A DNA stretch of 48,816 bases from Pseudoalteromonas piscicida (lineage in GTDB: Bacteria; Pseudomonadota; Gammaproteobacteria; Enterobacterales; Alteromonadaceae), in assembly GCF_002744175.1 (NCBI RefSeq), contig NZ_NKHF01000003.1, forward strand, positions 1 through 48,816. The letters run 5' to 3'. The notes beneath the pieces were generated by a model. That model saw only the letters and a program-made list of their open reading frames with translations. It ran no database searches and was not told the DNA's origin. This document shows positions 20,690 to 31,450 of the stretch, in pieces. The translations under genes and the position numbers were made by a program. Numbering within the stretch: the first letter of the stretch is position 1; each line of letters begins with the position of its first letter.

Positions 20690-20855
20690 GAAACAACCTC
20701 GGTTAAAGACGGTAAGAACAGCTAAATTGCCAACAGCACATTGTACAAAAAAGCAGCAAACATCACAAATAATGTAACGTGTTTTGTGAAGTAGTTGGAT
20801 TACTTAACAAAGCACGCTTATCCCATACCAACAGCATTTGGCTACGGGACAAAAA

Positions 20856-20873
20856 AAGGGCTCGAAAGCCCTT
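20856..20873 (-). terminator. Rho-independent terminator of ndk
   Basis: Stem AAGGGCT/AGCCCTT with a TTCG-type tetraloop on the minus strand, followed by TTTTTG. It lies 21 bases beyond the ndk stop. Confidence 0.85.
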
Positions 20874-20893
20874 CTTTGGCACACAGTCTCGAA

Positions 20894-21325
20894 TTAACGA
20901 GTACGTGGGCAGATTTCTTCTTCAGCGAAGAAGTAAGCGATTTCGCGAGCAGCAGACTCAGGCGCGTCAGAACCGTGTACAGCGTTCTCGTCGATGCTGT
21001 CTGCGTAGTCAGCACGTAATGTACCAGCAAGCGCTTCTGCAGGGTTAGTAGCACCCATGATTTCACGGTTTTTACGAACTGCATCTTCACCTTCAAGAAC
21101 CTGAACCATTACAGGACCAGAAGTCATGAAAGAAACTAGTGCACCAAAGAAAGGACGCTCTTTGTGCTCTGCGTAGAAACCTTCAGCTTTCTCTTGAGAA
21201 AGGTGAACCATTTTTGATGCAACGATTTTAAGACCAGCAGACTCAAAACGGTTGTAGATAGCACCGATGTGGTTTTTAGCTACCGCATCAGGCTTGATAA
21301 TTGAAAAAGTGCGCTCTAAAGCCAT
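20894..21325 (-). CDS. ndk: Nucleoside diphosphate kinase
   Basis: A 143-aa enzyme of standard length. It begins [18 protein letters not shown] and carries the phospho-histidine site [13 protein letters not shown]. It balances NTP and dNTP pools with ATP as donor. A TATAAT -10 element can be read on the minus strand at 21369-21374, 44 bases before the ATG. A clear terminator follows the gene. Confidence 0.97.
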   Translation of the reverse strand: MALERTFSIIKPDAVAKNHIGAIYNRFESAGLKIVASKMVHLSQEKAEGFYAEHKERPFFGALVSFMTSGPVMVQVLEGEDAVRKNREIMGATNPAEALAGTLRADYADSIDENAVHGSDAPESAAREIAYFFAEEEICPRTR

Positions 21326-21528
21326 CTTTTTTGCTCCAAAATATTGTTGTGAATATTAACGGGCGCGAATTATACGTTGTTTGGTAGAAAAAACCTACTA
21401 TCTCGCGTCGCTTTCTTTTCGAAGATAGAAAAGTTTGGTGAATTTAGTACCAATAAACTTATCAAGATACATCGCCACAGCACAGCCCATAAGGAAGTCA
21501 GCCTACTTCCTGTACAACATCGAAAAAC

Positions 21529-21542
21529 CTGATCTACATCAA
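21529..21542 (+). promoter_or_regulatory. FNR/EtrA-like box upstream of trhP
   Basis: CTGATCTACATCAA matches the FNR consensus TTGATnnnnATCAA at 9 of 10 specified bases. It lies about 105 bases before the trhP ATG. The surrounding 320-bp ndk-trhP intergenic region shows no other feature apart from the ndk -10. Oxygen-dependent control of trhP is an inference from this one site. Confidence 0.45.
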
Positions 21543-21645
21543 AATTACTTTACAGGCTTTCTTCTATACTGCGCCGCTTTTTAGAATCAGCAAGCGAAAT
21601 CACTCAACAGCTGACCCGTAATCAGTTCAATGTATGAGGTAAACT

Positions 21646-23278
<1,633 letters not shown>

Positions 23279-23537
23279 TTTGCCCCCTAATTGCCAAAAG
23301 CCGACACCTAGCCATACGTGTAAATGTAAAGATTTACGTTTTATCTTGTCGATATTTCAAACAGATATACTACAGTTAAAGCATAGATCAAAGACTGCGA
23401 TTCGATATTTACCGATGCAAAATAGTTGAGCTGTGAATGCATCTGGTAAAGCCATCGACTCGGTTAACACAAACTCTGTTTATCTTGATTTCACACCCAT
23501 CGATGAGATCAAGGCTATTTAGTGGTAGGGACATAAC

Positions 23538-26225
23538 ATGGATCTGAACTCATTTGAGTCATTCTTTCACAGCGCTTACATGCCTCACGGGCACTGCTAT
23601 TTGTGGCAACCGCACATCTTGTGGACCAATGTGATCTCAGACATCTTGATTGCTGCGGCATACTTCTCCATTCCCTTGGCTATCATGATTTATGCAAAAA
23701 AGCGCCCCGATGTTGGTAAAAATTGGGTGGTTATCCTTTTTTGTAGTTTTATTACTCTTTGTGGATTAACCCACCTCATTGGCGTATACACAGTATGGCA
23801 TGGCGCATATGGTATTCATGGTATTTCAAAAGCAGCCACCGCTTTTATTTCAATGGTCACCGCGGTCTATTTGTTTAGGCTTATTCCCAGTGCCGTTGCC
23901 ATACCAACTCCCAACCAGTTCCATGGCGTCACCGCAAGACTAAAACGGATGTCAGACGAGAAGCAAGCCTTACATTCGCAGCTTGACCAGCACCGTGTTA
24001 CTGAGTTTATGCTCAACACCTTGCCGACGAGTACCTTGTTACTTGACCAATTGCTGTCTATTAGCAAATGCAATCCCTATTTCTATCGTGAACTTGGCTA
24101 TGACTCCCCCGACGAACTACTAGGACTGAGACTCCATGACATTGTCAGCTTAGATGATCCTTTTGATAGCCTTGAGTCCATTAGTCAGTCCCTACTTGAC
24201 CAAAACGATTACAGTAAAGAGGCGTTATGCCACGTTAAAGACAAGTTTGGAAATCAAATTCCCATGGAAATGCGCCTCGTACAAGAGCCTCACGATGGCA
24301 CCAACCTAATTCTTGCCGTATTTAACAACCTTTCCTCTCTTAAACGCACAGAGCGAGCACTTGCAAACTCTACAGAGCAGATGAAGCGGGCCATTGGTGC
24401 AACAGAAGATGGTATTTGGGAATGGAATGTGGTTGATAATAGTGTAAGTTATTCTGCTCGCCTAAAAACCATGATTGGTAAAAGAGAAGATGAGCAAGTT
24501 ACCTTTGATGATTGGTTTGCCCATATCCACCCAGACCATCAACAACAAGTACAAGCTGCAATCGACCATCACTTCAAAACCAAAGAGCAGTACTTTGTGG
24601 AGTATTTGGGGCGCGATAGCAAAGGTGAATACGCTTGGTTTTCTGCGGTAGGTAATAGCCAGTTTGATGAACACGGCAAGCCACAAATGATGTCTGGTGC
24701 ACTGAGAAATATTCATCAAAGAAAAGCGCTAGAGCTGCAAGTTGCAGAAAAAAGTAAAATCTTAAACGCCATTTATGAAGGCGCAAGCCAAGCAATTTGG
24801 TTATTAAAGGTTGAGCCTAATCAAACATTTAGGTTCTTAGAATACAATAAGTTTGCCTGCCAACGCACAGGGGTTAAATTCGAGCAAGTGTTTGGGAAAA
24901 CCCTTGATGAGCTCAGAGGCAAAGCACTTGCGACTGAATTGGTCGACCGCATAGAGAAAAACTACCAACTTTGCGCAGAGCTGGCAAAGCCTGTTGATTA
25001 CACAGAAATGCTGCCATTTAACGGTAAGGAGCATTGGTATCAAACTACCCTCTACCCGTTAAAAGACAACAAAGATCAGGTCGAACGTATTGTTGGCATT
25101 GCCGTTGATATTACCGCGAGAAAATACGCAGAAAAAGAGCTCGAAGATAATCAACGCTTTTTACAAAGAATGATAGACTCTGCGGTGTGCGGACTGTATC
25201 TCTTCGACTTAAAAAACCACAAAAACACTCGTATTAATAAACGCTATACTCAGCTTCTTGGTTATACCATGGACGAACTGGAAAGCTGTAATTTAGACAC
25301 TTGCTTTCATGAAAGTGAACGAGCCTTAGTGTTTGAACATCTTGATGAGGTGAGAGCGAGTGAAGATGGCGTATTGATCCCCATAAAGTATCGCTTTAAA
25401 CATAAAAATGGCCATTGGGTTTGGTGTTACTCCGTTGATACAGTGATCACTCGGGATAAAAATGGCGACCCAGAGTTAATGCTTGGCACGTTTGTAGATA
25501 TGACAGAGCACACCGAGCTGCTACTGCAGCTACAAGAGTCTAACGCTCACTTAGAGCACTTCGCCTATATTGCATCTCATGATCTGCAAGAACCACTTAG
25601 AAAAATTACCGCGTTTTCAGACAGCTTGGCACAAAGGATCACCCCTGAGCTGACGGATTACGAAGACGCAAAATTTGAGATAGACCGGCTTGTGGACGCA
25701 AGCCAAAGAATGCGGATCATGATCCAAGACTTGTTAAAGCTATCGCGATTGCATTCTCAAGAATTGAAGGTACAACCCACAAACCTAACGCTACTTATTG
25801 AAGACGTTTGTGAAGTCATGAGCTTTAGTTTAGAAGAAAGCAACACCGAGATAAAAGTTGAAAATGGTGAGTTACCGCTGGAGCTTGACGCATCACTCTT
25901 TTTGCAAGTGCTGCAAAACCTGATCAGCAACAGTATTAAATTTAAAACCCCTGACCAACCGCCAGTGATCCATATTTATGCCAGCCAAACCGGACATGAA
26001 ACGGTGCTCCACTACAAAGACAACGGCATTGGCATTCCAAAATCTCGCCGTCAACAGGTATTTGAGCCATTTAGGCGCTTTGGTACAACCGAAGAATATG
26101 GCAGCGGTATTGGACTTTCGTTGTGCCGTCAAATTGTAAAACTACATGGTGGAACCATTAAATGCCTACAAAGCGACGATGGTGCGCTATTTGAAATTGT
26201 CTTTCCCAAAGATAAGCAGGAGTGA
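23538..26225 (+). CDS. Sensor histidine kinase with ethylene-receptor-like membrane domain and PAS repeats
   Basis: An 895-aa kinase. The N-terminal three-helix membrane domain (about 27-118) closely resembles plant ETR1. D35, Y42, P46, I72, C75 and H79 sit at the same spacing as ETR1 D25, Y32, P36, I62, C65 and H69, the residues that hold Cu(I) and ethylene; see VISDILIAAAYFSIP and FITLCGLTHLI. Four PAS-like domains follow (about 150-270, 280-400, 405-525, 540-655). HisKA has phospho-acceptor H681 in YIASHDLQEPLRK; the ATPase has the N box at 793-798, DNGIGIP (828-834) and GSGIGLSL (855-862). It probably phosphorylates the adjacent response regulator. The true ligand is unknown; ethylene, Cu(I) or a related small molecule are possibilities. 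Confidence 0.88.
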   Translation: MDLNSFESFFHSAYMPHGHCYLWQPHILWTNVISDILIAAAYFSIPLAIMIYAKKRPDVGKNWVVILFCSFITLCGLTHLIGVYTVWHGAYGIHGISKAATAFISMVTAVYLFRLIPSAVAIPTPNQFHGVTARLKRMSDEKQALHSQLDQHRVTEFMLNTLPTSTLLLDQLLSISKCNPYFYRELGYDSPDELLGLRLHDIVSLDDPFDSLESISQSLLDQNDYSKEALCHVKDKFGNQIPMEMRLVQEPHDGTNLILAVFNNLSSLKRTERALANSTEQMKRAIGATEDGIWEWNVVDNSVSYSARLKTMIGKREDEQVTFDDWFAHIHPDHQQQVQAAIDHHFKTKEQYFVEYLGRDSKGEYAWFSAVGNSQFDEHGKPQMMSGALRNIHQRKALELQVAEKSKILNAIYEGASQAIWLLKVEPNQTFRFLEYNKFACQRTGVKFEQVFGKTLDELRGKALATELVDRIEKNYQLCAELAKPVDYTEMLPFNGKEHWYQTTLYPLKDNKDQVERIVGIAVDITARKYAEKELEDNQRFLQRMIDSAVCGLYLFDLKNHKNTRINKRYTQLLGYTMDELESCNLDTCFHESERALVFEHLDEVRASEDGVLIPIKYRFKHKNGHWVWCYSVDTVITRDKNGDPELMLGTFVDMTEHTELLLQLQESNAHLEHFAYIASHDLQEPLRKITAFSDSLAQRITPELTDYEDAKFEIDRLVDASQRMRIMIQDLLKLSRLHSQELKVQPTNLTLLIEDVCEVMSFSLEESNTEIKVENGELPLELDASLFLQVLQNLISNSIKFKTPDQPPVIHIYASQTGHETVLHYKDNGIGIPKSRRQQVFEPFRRFGTTEEYGSGIGLSLCRQIVKLHGGTIKCLQSDDGALFEIVFPKDKQE

Positions 26226-26227
26226 TC

Positions 26228-26632
26228 ATGGAGCTACTATTAGTTGAGGACGATCCTGATGATATTTACTTCTTTAAAAGAGCTTACAGTAGCTTAGTTA
26301 ATGCTCCTGACTTGAAAATATTTTCAGATGGGCACGAGCTATTAGCTTACCTCAATACCAAAGAGGCGCATAATCAAGTTATTTTACTTGATTTAAATAT
26401 GCCAAAAATGAGCGGCTTTGAAGTGATGGAAGCATTAAAAGATGAGCACATTGCCGATAACCTCATTACGGTATGCTACACCACATCAACGCACCATAGT
26501 GATATTCGCAAAGCCTATCAGTTAGGCGCAAAGTCTTATATTACTAAACCTGGTCGGTTAAGTGATTTGGAGTCTTTGATTAAACTAATCAAACAATACT
26601 GGTTTGATAATAACCGAGTGGTACAAGGATAA
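26228..26632 (+). CDS. Single-domain response regulator (Rcp1-like)
   Basis: A 134-aa receiver domain with no output domain. The acidic pair is in LLLVEDDPDD, phospho-acceptor D55 in VILLDLNMPK, and the switch lysine is in YITKPG. The EDDPDDIYFFKRA type of opening is typical of Rcp1 regulators that partner with phytochrome-like kinases. I place the start at the ATG at 26228, with AGCAGGAG correctly spaced before it, rather than the GTG at 26222 that overlaps the kinase. It should be the direct phosphate target of the kinase. Confidence 0.9.
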   Translation: MELLLVEDDPDDIYFFKRAYSSLVNAPDLKIFSDGHELLAYLNTKEAHNQVILLDLNMPKMSGFEVMEALKDEHIADNLITVCYTTSTHHSDIRKAYQLGAKSYITKPGRLSDLESLIKLIKQYWFDNNRVVQG

Positions 26633-26634
26633 CG

Positions 26635-27573
26635 ATGAATACATGGCTGATTTACCTGCTCGAAGACAATGACGAAGATGCTTATTTGGTCAAGCGTACC
26701 CTTGCTCACACAAATGGCAGGCAAAAATTTAATGTTAAGCATTTTAAAAGCTTAGACCAGTTGGAACATGCAACAAAGACAGTCAAACCTGAGGCGTTGT
26801 TAATCGATTTGAATATTGACGAGAGCCAAGGCTTGAACACCTTGATTAAAGTAAAGCAGTTTTCTGTCTGTGCGCCTATTATTGTCTTAACTGGCGTCTC
26901 TGACACCCTATTTGGCGAAAAAGCAATTCAACTTGGCGCTCAAGATTATATTCCCAAGCATGAATTGAGTAGTCCGCTGCTGGTTCGCACTATTACGTTT
27001 TCGAAGGAGCGTTACGAAATGCAGCGTAACTTAGAAAACCTCGTGGTGATGGATAGATTAACCATGCTCCATAACCGGGGCGCATTTGATTCAGAGATTG
27101 ATAGAGCCATTTCTGAATCGGAACGATATGGCCACGGCTTTGGTGTTTTGTTTATAGATTTGGATAACTTTAAGCCGGTTAATGACCAACTTGGCCACCA
27201 AGCTGGCGATCAGCTATTAAAAATACTGTCGGCTAAGTTAAAAATGTATAAACGTGCCTCCGATTTCGTGGCCCGTTACGGTGGCGACGAATTTGTAGTA
27301 ATAGCCCCACACCTCACCGAAAAAAACCAACTTAGGAAACTAGCACAGCACAAGTATGATTTGCTCAGTGACAACTACTGCCTACAAGATGAAAACGCCA
27401 ACATTCAAGAGGTTAAATTAGGGTTAAGCATAGGTGCTGTAATTTATCCAACGGATGCCACGTCTGCGGAAGAATTGATAGCCAAAGCAGATAAAGCCAT
27501 GTATTACGCGAAAACTAATCAGCTCCCCTACGCCCTTTATTCAGAAACCGGGTTAGATAAAGAGCAAGAGTAG
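26635..27573 (+). CDS. Response regulator with GGDEF output (diguanylate cyclase)
   Basis: A 312-aa protein. The receiver domain (1-120) has phospho-acceptor D58 in ALLIDLNIDE and a lysine in DYIPKHE. The GGDEF domain begins MDRLTMLHNRGAF (about 139) and has GGDEF at 216-220 and an I-site RASD at 207-210. All active-site features are present, so it should make c-di-GMP under phosphorylation control and be product-inhibited. It starts 2 bases after the previous regulator, so kinase, Rcp1-like regulator and cyclase form one operon. Confidence 0.93.
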   Translation: MNTWLIYLLEDNDEDAYLVKRTLAHTNGRQKFNVKHFKSLDQLEHATKTVKPEALLIDLNIDESQGLNTLIKVKQFSVCAPIIVLTGVSDTLFGEKAIQLGAQDYIPKHELSSPLLVRTITFSKERYEMQRNLENLVVMDRLTMLHNRGAFDSEIDRAISESERYGHGFGVLFIDLDNFKPVNDQLGHQAGDQLLKILSAKLKMYKRASDFVARYGGDEFVVIAPHLTEKNQLRKLAQHKYDLLSDNYCLQDENANIQEVKLGLSIGAVIYPTDATSAEELIAKADKAMYYAKTNQLPYALYSETGLDKEQE

Positions 27574-27827
27574 CAAAGTCGCACATAGCCATCTTTGTCC
27601 CTCACTTTTCTTGAACTGTCTATATCTTTGAATATAGCGCCTTTGTTACTTTCTTAATTTTCATATACTTACCCGGTTATTAAACGCAGGTATCCCACAA
27701 AGTTAAGCAGCCATGTTTACACCGTCTAACGGCGACTCTCCACTTTATTAAAAAACTTTTATTTTACAATTTATATACATTTAGTTATAACTTAACTTGA
27801 ACAAAAAACAAACAGAAAGGATACGAC

Positions 27828-28988
27828 ATGAAACGCCACTATTTATCAGCGTGTGTACTCACGCTCCTCTCACATCAAGTATTTGCAGCAGGTCAACATG
27901 ACTCGGTAACTATGCCTGAGTTTACTGCCAAGCATATTAGCAGTTTACCTCTCTCTAGTTTGCAGGCCGTTAACCCTGATCAATTCCTATTTAGTAATGC
28001 CTTACAGCAAGTAGACTGGCAACAAGTACTAGATTCGACAGCGCCTCACCTAAGCGAAAAACTTGAGGTGATTTTGCACTATGCAGGATATGCGAGCATC
28101 AACCCTAAATTGCTGCTTGCGCTAATGGAACTGCAATCAGGTGTGATCAGCAAACCGAATGCTGATTCGCTCCAAGCACCATTTGGCGAGCTTTCTCAAG
28201 AAAAAGGTTTTGATGCGCAGGTGAAAGATGTTGCACTAAATCTTAGCGCAAGATATTACGCATTCCAGAAGCTTAAAGAAGAAGGTAAAGCGCAAAAGCT
28301 GATTGCGGTAAATGAGGCCACAGTCGCTCTTGCTGATCTTACGCATACTTCTGTTGATGCATTATTAACTGTATACCAAACGCTGTTTAATGGTGAGTCT
28401 TTAGCATTAACTGCCAATAGCGATACCTCATTTTCTGAGCAGGCGTCTACACAGGCTGCATCGGTGGCAAGCTTTAGTATGAGCTTTCCATGGCCTTCTG
28501 GCTACGCTTGGTACAGTGGTGGTGCTCACTCAAATACAGGCTCGGGATACCCCTACTCCTCGCTGGATTTCAACAATGGTTCAGGGGGCTGGGGCAGCAA
28601 TACACCTTGGGTTCAAGCAGCACACAGTGGTACGGTGACTCGCTATTCACAGTGTAATATTCGCGTCACTCACTCCAGCGGCTACTCAACTCAGTACTAC
28701 CACATGGAAAACTTACAATACAACACCGGTGATGTTATTTCTGCCGGCGCTTGGTTAGGGCGCTATGCGAATGATAAACCAACCGCGCTGTGTCAGGGCG
28801 GCCAATCTAGCGGCCCTCATGTTCACTTTTCTCTGTTGTATAACGGTGGCCATATCTCTTTACATAACTGGTACATTAGCGGCTATCGCATAGATGTAGG
28901 TGACTACAACTATGATGATAACTGTAATCGCTTCTATTTTGAGAAGAATGGATATCGCACTTGTGCTTGGAATGCACTTTACAAATAA
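27828..28988 (+). CDS. Secreted M23A metallopeptidase of the LasA/pseudoalterin type
   Basis: A 386-aa precursor. The signal peptide is about 1-20 (LLSHQVFA|AGQH) and the propeptide about 21-210. The mature domain starts near 212. Zinc ligands H234, D247 and H333 and catalytic H292 and H331 fall at exactly the spacing of mature LasA (H23, D36, H122, H81, H120). Near-identical landmarks include GAHSNTGSGYPYSSLDF, YYHMEN and GPHVHFSLLYNGG. The family cleaves glycine-rich bonds in elastin and in the pentaglycine bridges of staphylococcal walls; pseudoalterin from Pseudoalteromonas is a related enzyme. A staphylolytic or collagen/elastin-nicking role is inferred. It stands as a single gene with its own upstream region of about 250 bp. 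Confidence 0.9.
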   Translation: MKRHYLSACVLTLLSHQVFAAGQHDSVTMPEFTAKHISSLPLSSLQAVNPDQFLFSNALQQVDWQQVLDSTAPHLSEKLEVILHYAGYASINPKLLLALMELQSGVISKPNADSLQAPFGELSQEKGFDAQVKDVALNLSARYYAFQKLKEEGKAQKLIAVNEATVALADLTHTSVDALLTVYQTLFNGESLALTANSDTSFSEQASTQAASVASFSMSFPWPSGYAWYSGGAHSNTGSGYPYSSLDFNNGSGGWGSNTPWVQAAHSGTVTRYSQCNIRVTHSSGYSTQYYHMENLQYNTGDVISAGAWLGRYANDKPTALCQGGQSSGPHVHFSLLYNGGHISLHNWYISGYRIDVGDYNYDDNCNRFYFEKNGYRTCAWNALYK

Positions 28989-29008
28989 GCCTGCAATATT
29001 AGCTCAAA

Positions 29009-29029
29009 GGCCCAGCGCATAACTGGGTC
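29009..29029 (+). terminator. Weak terminator hairpin after the LasA-like gene
   Basis: Stem GGCCCAG/CTGGGTC (one G-U pair) with a 7-base loop, 20 bases past the stop. It is followed by TTATAAAAAAC, without a proper T-run. Confidence 0.45.
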
Positions 29030-29106
29030 TTATAAAAAACTTAAACTTTTTGTAAAACATATGTATATTAAATTTAACAAAAAATAAAAAAGGATTTAGT
29101 ACATCT

Positions 29107-29820
29107 ATGCTTACGAAGGAATATTCCAGCGACTTAGTCGAGTGGCAAGAGCGGGCATTTTTTATTCTGACACATGCTCGTGCCAATACTAGTTCAACTA
29201 ATTATACATTGCTCATAAAAGTCTTAGAAACACTCGGTAGTACCGTCAAGGTAGATACCCGGCTACCAGAACCCGAACAGCGAGCTCAAACCGCCCTATT
29301 CTTAGTCGATACCGAACATCGAGATTGTGATGAACTTATCAGCGCGGAAGTAAAGCTATTAGCCGCCAAACATAAGGTGCTTCTTTTCAACGCCGACCCA
29401 GACAACGTAAACGAGAAAACGGCTTTGCTTGGCAACGTAAAGGGAATACTTTATCAAAACGCGCCACCAGAGACGTTATTTAAAGGCCTAAGCAGCGTAT
29501 TAAAGGGTGAGCTTTGGTTTTGTCGCAGCGCTATTTCTGCCGCATTCAGTGAACTAATTGCCGCGCTCCCTCAAACACTACCAAACAGCGATATTGTGCT
29601 CACAAACGAAGAGCTCAATATATTAACAGGCAGAGAAAAGTCAGTGATCAAACTCATTGCTGCTGGCGCAAAAAACGAAGATATTGCCGACAAGCTCAAC
29701 ATCAGTAGCCATACGGTAAAAACACATATCTATAGTGCTTTTAAAAAAACCAATTCTCGAAATCGCGTTGAATTAGCCAACTGGGCGCTGCGCCATATTC
29801 CCATCGTTAATATGGGATAG
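29107..29820 (+). CDS. CsgD/VpsT-like LuxR-family transcription regulator
   Basis: A 237-aa protein. The N-terminal receiver-like half lacks a clear phospho-acceptor site. The C-terminal LuxR HTH (about 170-230) includes LTGREKSVIKLIAAGAKNED and ISSHTVKTHIYSAFKK. The stretch LKGELWFCRS (133-141) aligns with the c-di-GMP-binding W[FLM][TS]R motif of VpsT, here WFCR with Cys at the third place. CsgD/VpsT regulators turn on biofilm matrix genes. With a diguanylate cyclase 1.5 kb away, c-di-GMP binding is plausible but unproven. Confidence 0.8.
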   Translation: MLTKEYSSDLVEWQERAFFILTHARANTSSTNYTLLIKVLETLGSTVKVDTRLPEPEQRAQTALFLVDTEHRDCDELISAEVKLLAAKHKVLLFNADPDNVNEKTALLGNVKGILYQNAPPETLFKGLSSVLKGELWFCRSAISAAFSELIAALPQTLPNSDIVLTNEELNILTGREKSVIKLIAAGAKNEDIADKLNISSHTVKTHIYSAFKKTNSRNRVELANWALRHIPIVNMG

Positions 29821-29875
29821 TCGGTCGTTTAATATGACAAAGGAAGGTTAAGTGGTGGGATTTAAGTAAGATTGC

Positions 29876-29905
29876 TGTAGCGGTAAGTCATTCCTTACCG
29901 CTACA
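29876..29905. terminator. Bidirectional terminator between luxR-type gene and pyrE
   Basis: A perfect 12-bp stem TGTAGCGGTAAG/CTTACCGCTACA with a 6-base loop lies between two convergent genes. Flanking T/A-rich tails are weak on both sides, but stem strength and position support termination of pyrE from the minus side. Confidence 0.75.
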
Positions 29906-29916
29906 AACAGTACGAC

Positions 29917-30561
29917 TTAAGCTACCCCGTAGCTATCGCGGTATGCTTTTACTGCATCTAAGTGCTCATCCATACCACCTTGCTGTTCAAGGTAAGTGAT
30001 AAGATCAGCCAACTTCACGATAGAAACCACTTGTGTATTAAAGTCGCGTTCTACTTCCTGAATAGCAGAAAGCTCGGCTTTGCCTTTTTCTTGACGGTCT
30101 AACGCAATTAGTACACCAGCAAGATCAGCGCCGTTTGCCGCAATAATTTCCATCGACTCACGAATAGCAGTACCCGCTGTGATCACGTCGTCTACCAACA
30201 TAATACGGCCTTCAAGTGCAGAACCAACAAGGTTTCCGCCTTCACCGTGGTCTTTCTTTTCTTTACGGTTAAAGCAGTAAGGCACGTCTTTGTTATGATG
30301 ATCAGCAAGTGCAACCGCTGTTGTCGTTGCAATTGGAATGCCTTTGTAGGCAGGACCAAATAACACGTCAAACTCAATACCTGCATCTTCTAGCGCTGAA
30401 GCATAAAAACGGCCCAAACGCGCAAGGTCACGGCCAGTGTTGAACAAGCCAGCATTGAAGAAATAAGGGCTCGTGCGACCCGACTTTAGCGTAAACTCAC
30501 CAAATTTAAGCACCTGCTTTTCCAGTGCAAATTCAATAAACTCTTTTTGATACTGTTTCAT
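29917..30561 (-). CDS. pyrE: Orotate phosphoribosyltransferase
   Basis: A 214-aa enzyme of normal length. It starts [20 protein letters not shown]; the flexible loop [13 protein letters not shown] and the PRPP site [14 protein letters not shown] are present. It converts orotate to OMP in pyrimidine synthesis. It follows rph by 22 bases, the standard enteric rph-pyrE order, in which pyrE expression is coupled to rph translation. Confidence 0.96.
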   Translation of the reverse strand: MKQYQKEFIEFALEKQVLKFGEFTLKSGRTSPYFFNAGLFNTGRDLARLGRFYASALEDAGIEFDVLFGPAYKGIPIATTTAVALADHHNKDVPYCFNRKEKKDHGEGGNLVGSALEGRIMLVDDVITAGTAIRESMEIIAANGADLAGVLIALDRQEKGKAELSAIQEVERDFNTQVVSIVKLADLITYLEQQGGMDEHLDAVKAYRDSYGVA

Positions 30562-30583
30562 GTCTTTACCTACCGAGTGTTGG

Positions 30584-31297
30584 TTACGCTAATGCTTGCT
30601 TTTGCAAATCAATGATTTCGCGAATTGAATGCTTAGCCAAGCCAAGCAATTCATCAAGCTCTTCAAAAGAGAAAGGTTCGCCTTCAGCGGTGCCTTGCAC
30701 TTCAATTAGCTTGCCAGTTTCTGTCATGATCACATTCATGTCAGTTTCTGCTTCTGAATCTTCAAGGTATTCCAAATCTGTGATTGGTTGACCTTTGTAC
30801 ACTCCAACCGAGATAGCCGCGATCATGAACTTTAATGGGTTAACATTGATCATGCCTTTGGCACGCATATGTGTTAATGCATCAACTAAAGCAACACAAG
30901 CACCGCTAATTGATGCAGTACGAGTACCACCGTCAGCTTGAATTACATCACAATCGATAGTAATTGTGTTTTCACCTAACGCTTTTAAGTCAACCGCAGC
31001 ACGAAGCGCGCGCGCGATTAAGCGTTGAATTTCCATGGTACGGCCGCCTTGTTTGCCACGCGCCGCTTCACGGTTGTTGCGCGTATGTGTAGAGCGCGGA
31101 AGCATACCGTATTCTGCGGTGATCCAGCCTTTGCCTTGACCCTTCATAAAGCGTGGTACACCGGCTTCCACTGAAGCTGTACACAACACCTTGGTGTTAC
31201 CAAACTCTACCATTACTGAGCCTTCAGCATGCATTGTATAGTTACGAGTAAATGTAACCGGCCTGATCTGATTTGCAGTTCTTTCGCTTGGACGCAT
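30584..31297 (-). CDS. rph: Ribonuclease PH
   Basis: A 237-aa phosphorolytic exoribonuclease. Landmarks are [37 protein letters not shown] and [15 protein letters not shown]. It trims tRNA 3' ends with phosphate. It is intact here, unlike the frameshifted K-12 allele. It is divergent from yicC and heads the rph-pyrE unit. Confidence 0.96.
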   Translation of the reverse strand: MRPSERTANQIRPVTFTRNYTMHAEGSVMVEFGNTKVLCTASVEAGVPRFMKGQGKGWITAEYGMLPRSTHTRNNREAARGKQGGRTMEIQRLIARALRAAVDLKALGENTITIDCDVIQADGGTRTASISGACVALVDALTHMRAKGMINVNPLKFMIAAISVGVYKGQPITDLEYLEDSEAETDMNVIMTETGKLIEVQGTAEGEPFSFEELDELLGLAKHSIREIIDLQKQALA

Positions 31298-31385
31298 CCA
31301 CGTTCCCCCATCATCAAAATTTGCCGTACATTATAAAGGGATCATAGTCACTATGCCACGCGATCCGACTAAAAATAAAATTCAC

Positions 31386-31415
31386 TTTAGAGCTGTGTGT
31401 AAATTCGGCTATAAT
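31386..31415 (+). promoter_or_regulatory. Sigma-70-type promoter of yicC
   Basis: A perfect TATAAT -10 at 31410-31415 follows a TTTAGA -35-like hexamer at 31386-31391 with an 18-base spacer, about 36 bases before the yicC ATG. Confidence 0.55.
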
Positions 31416-31450
31416 GGCTCGGTTAAACCAAGTTAATTTAGGGACTTTAT

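Noticed and set aside
23867..25043. Minus-strand frames inside the kinase gene
   Set aside because: They are shadows of the plus-strand kinase, which has clear domains over the same region.
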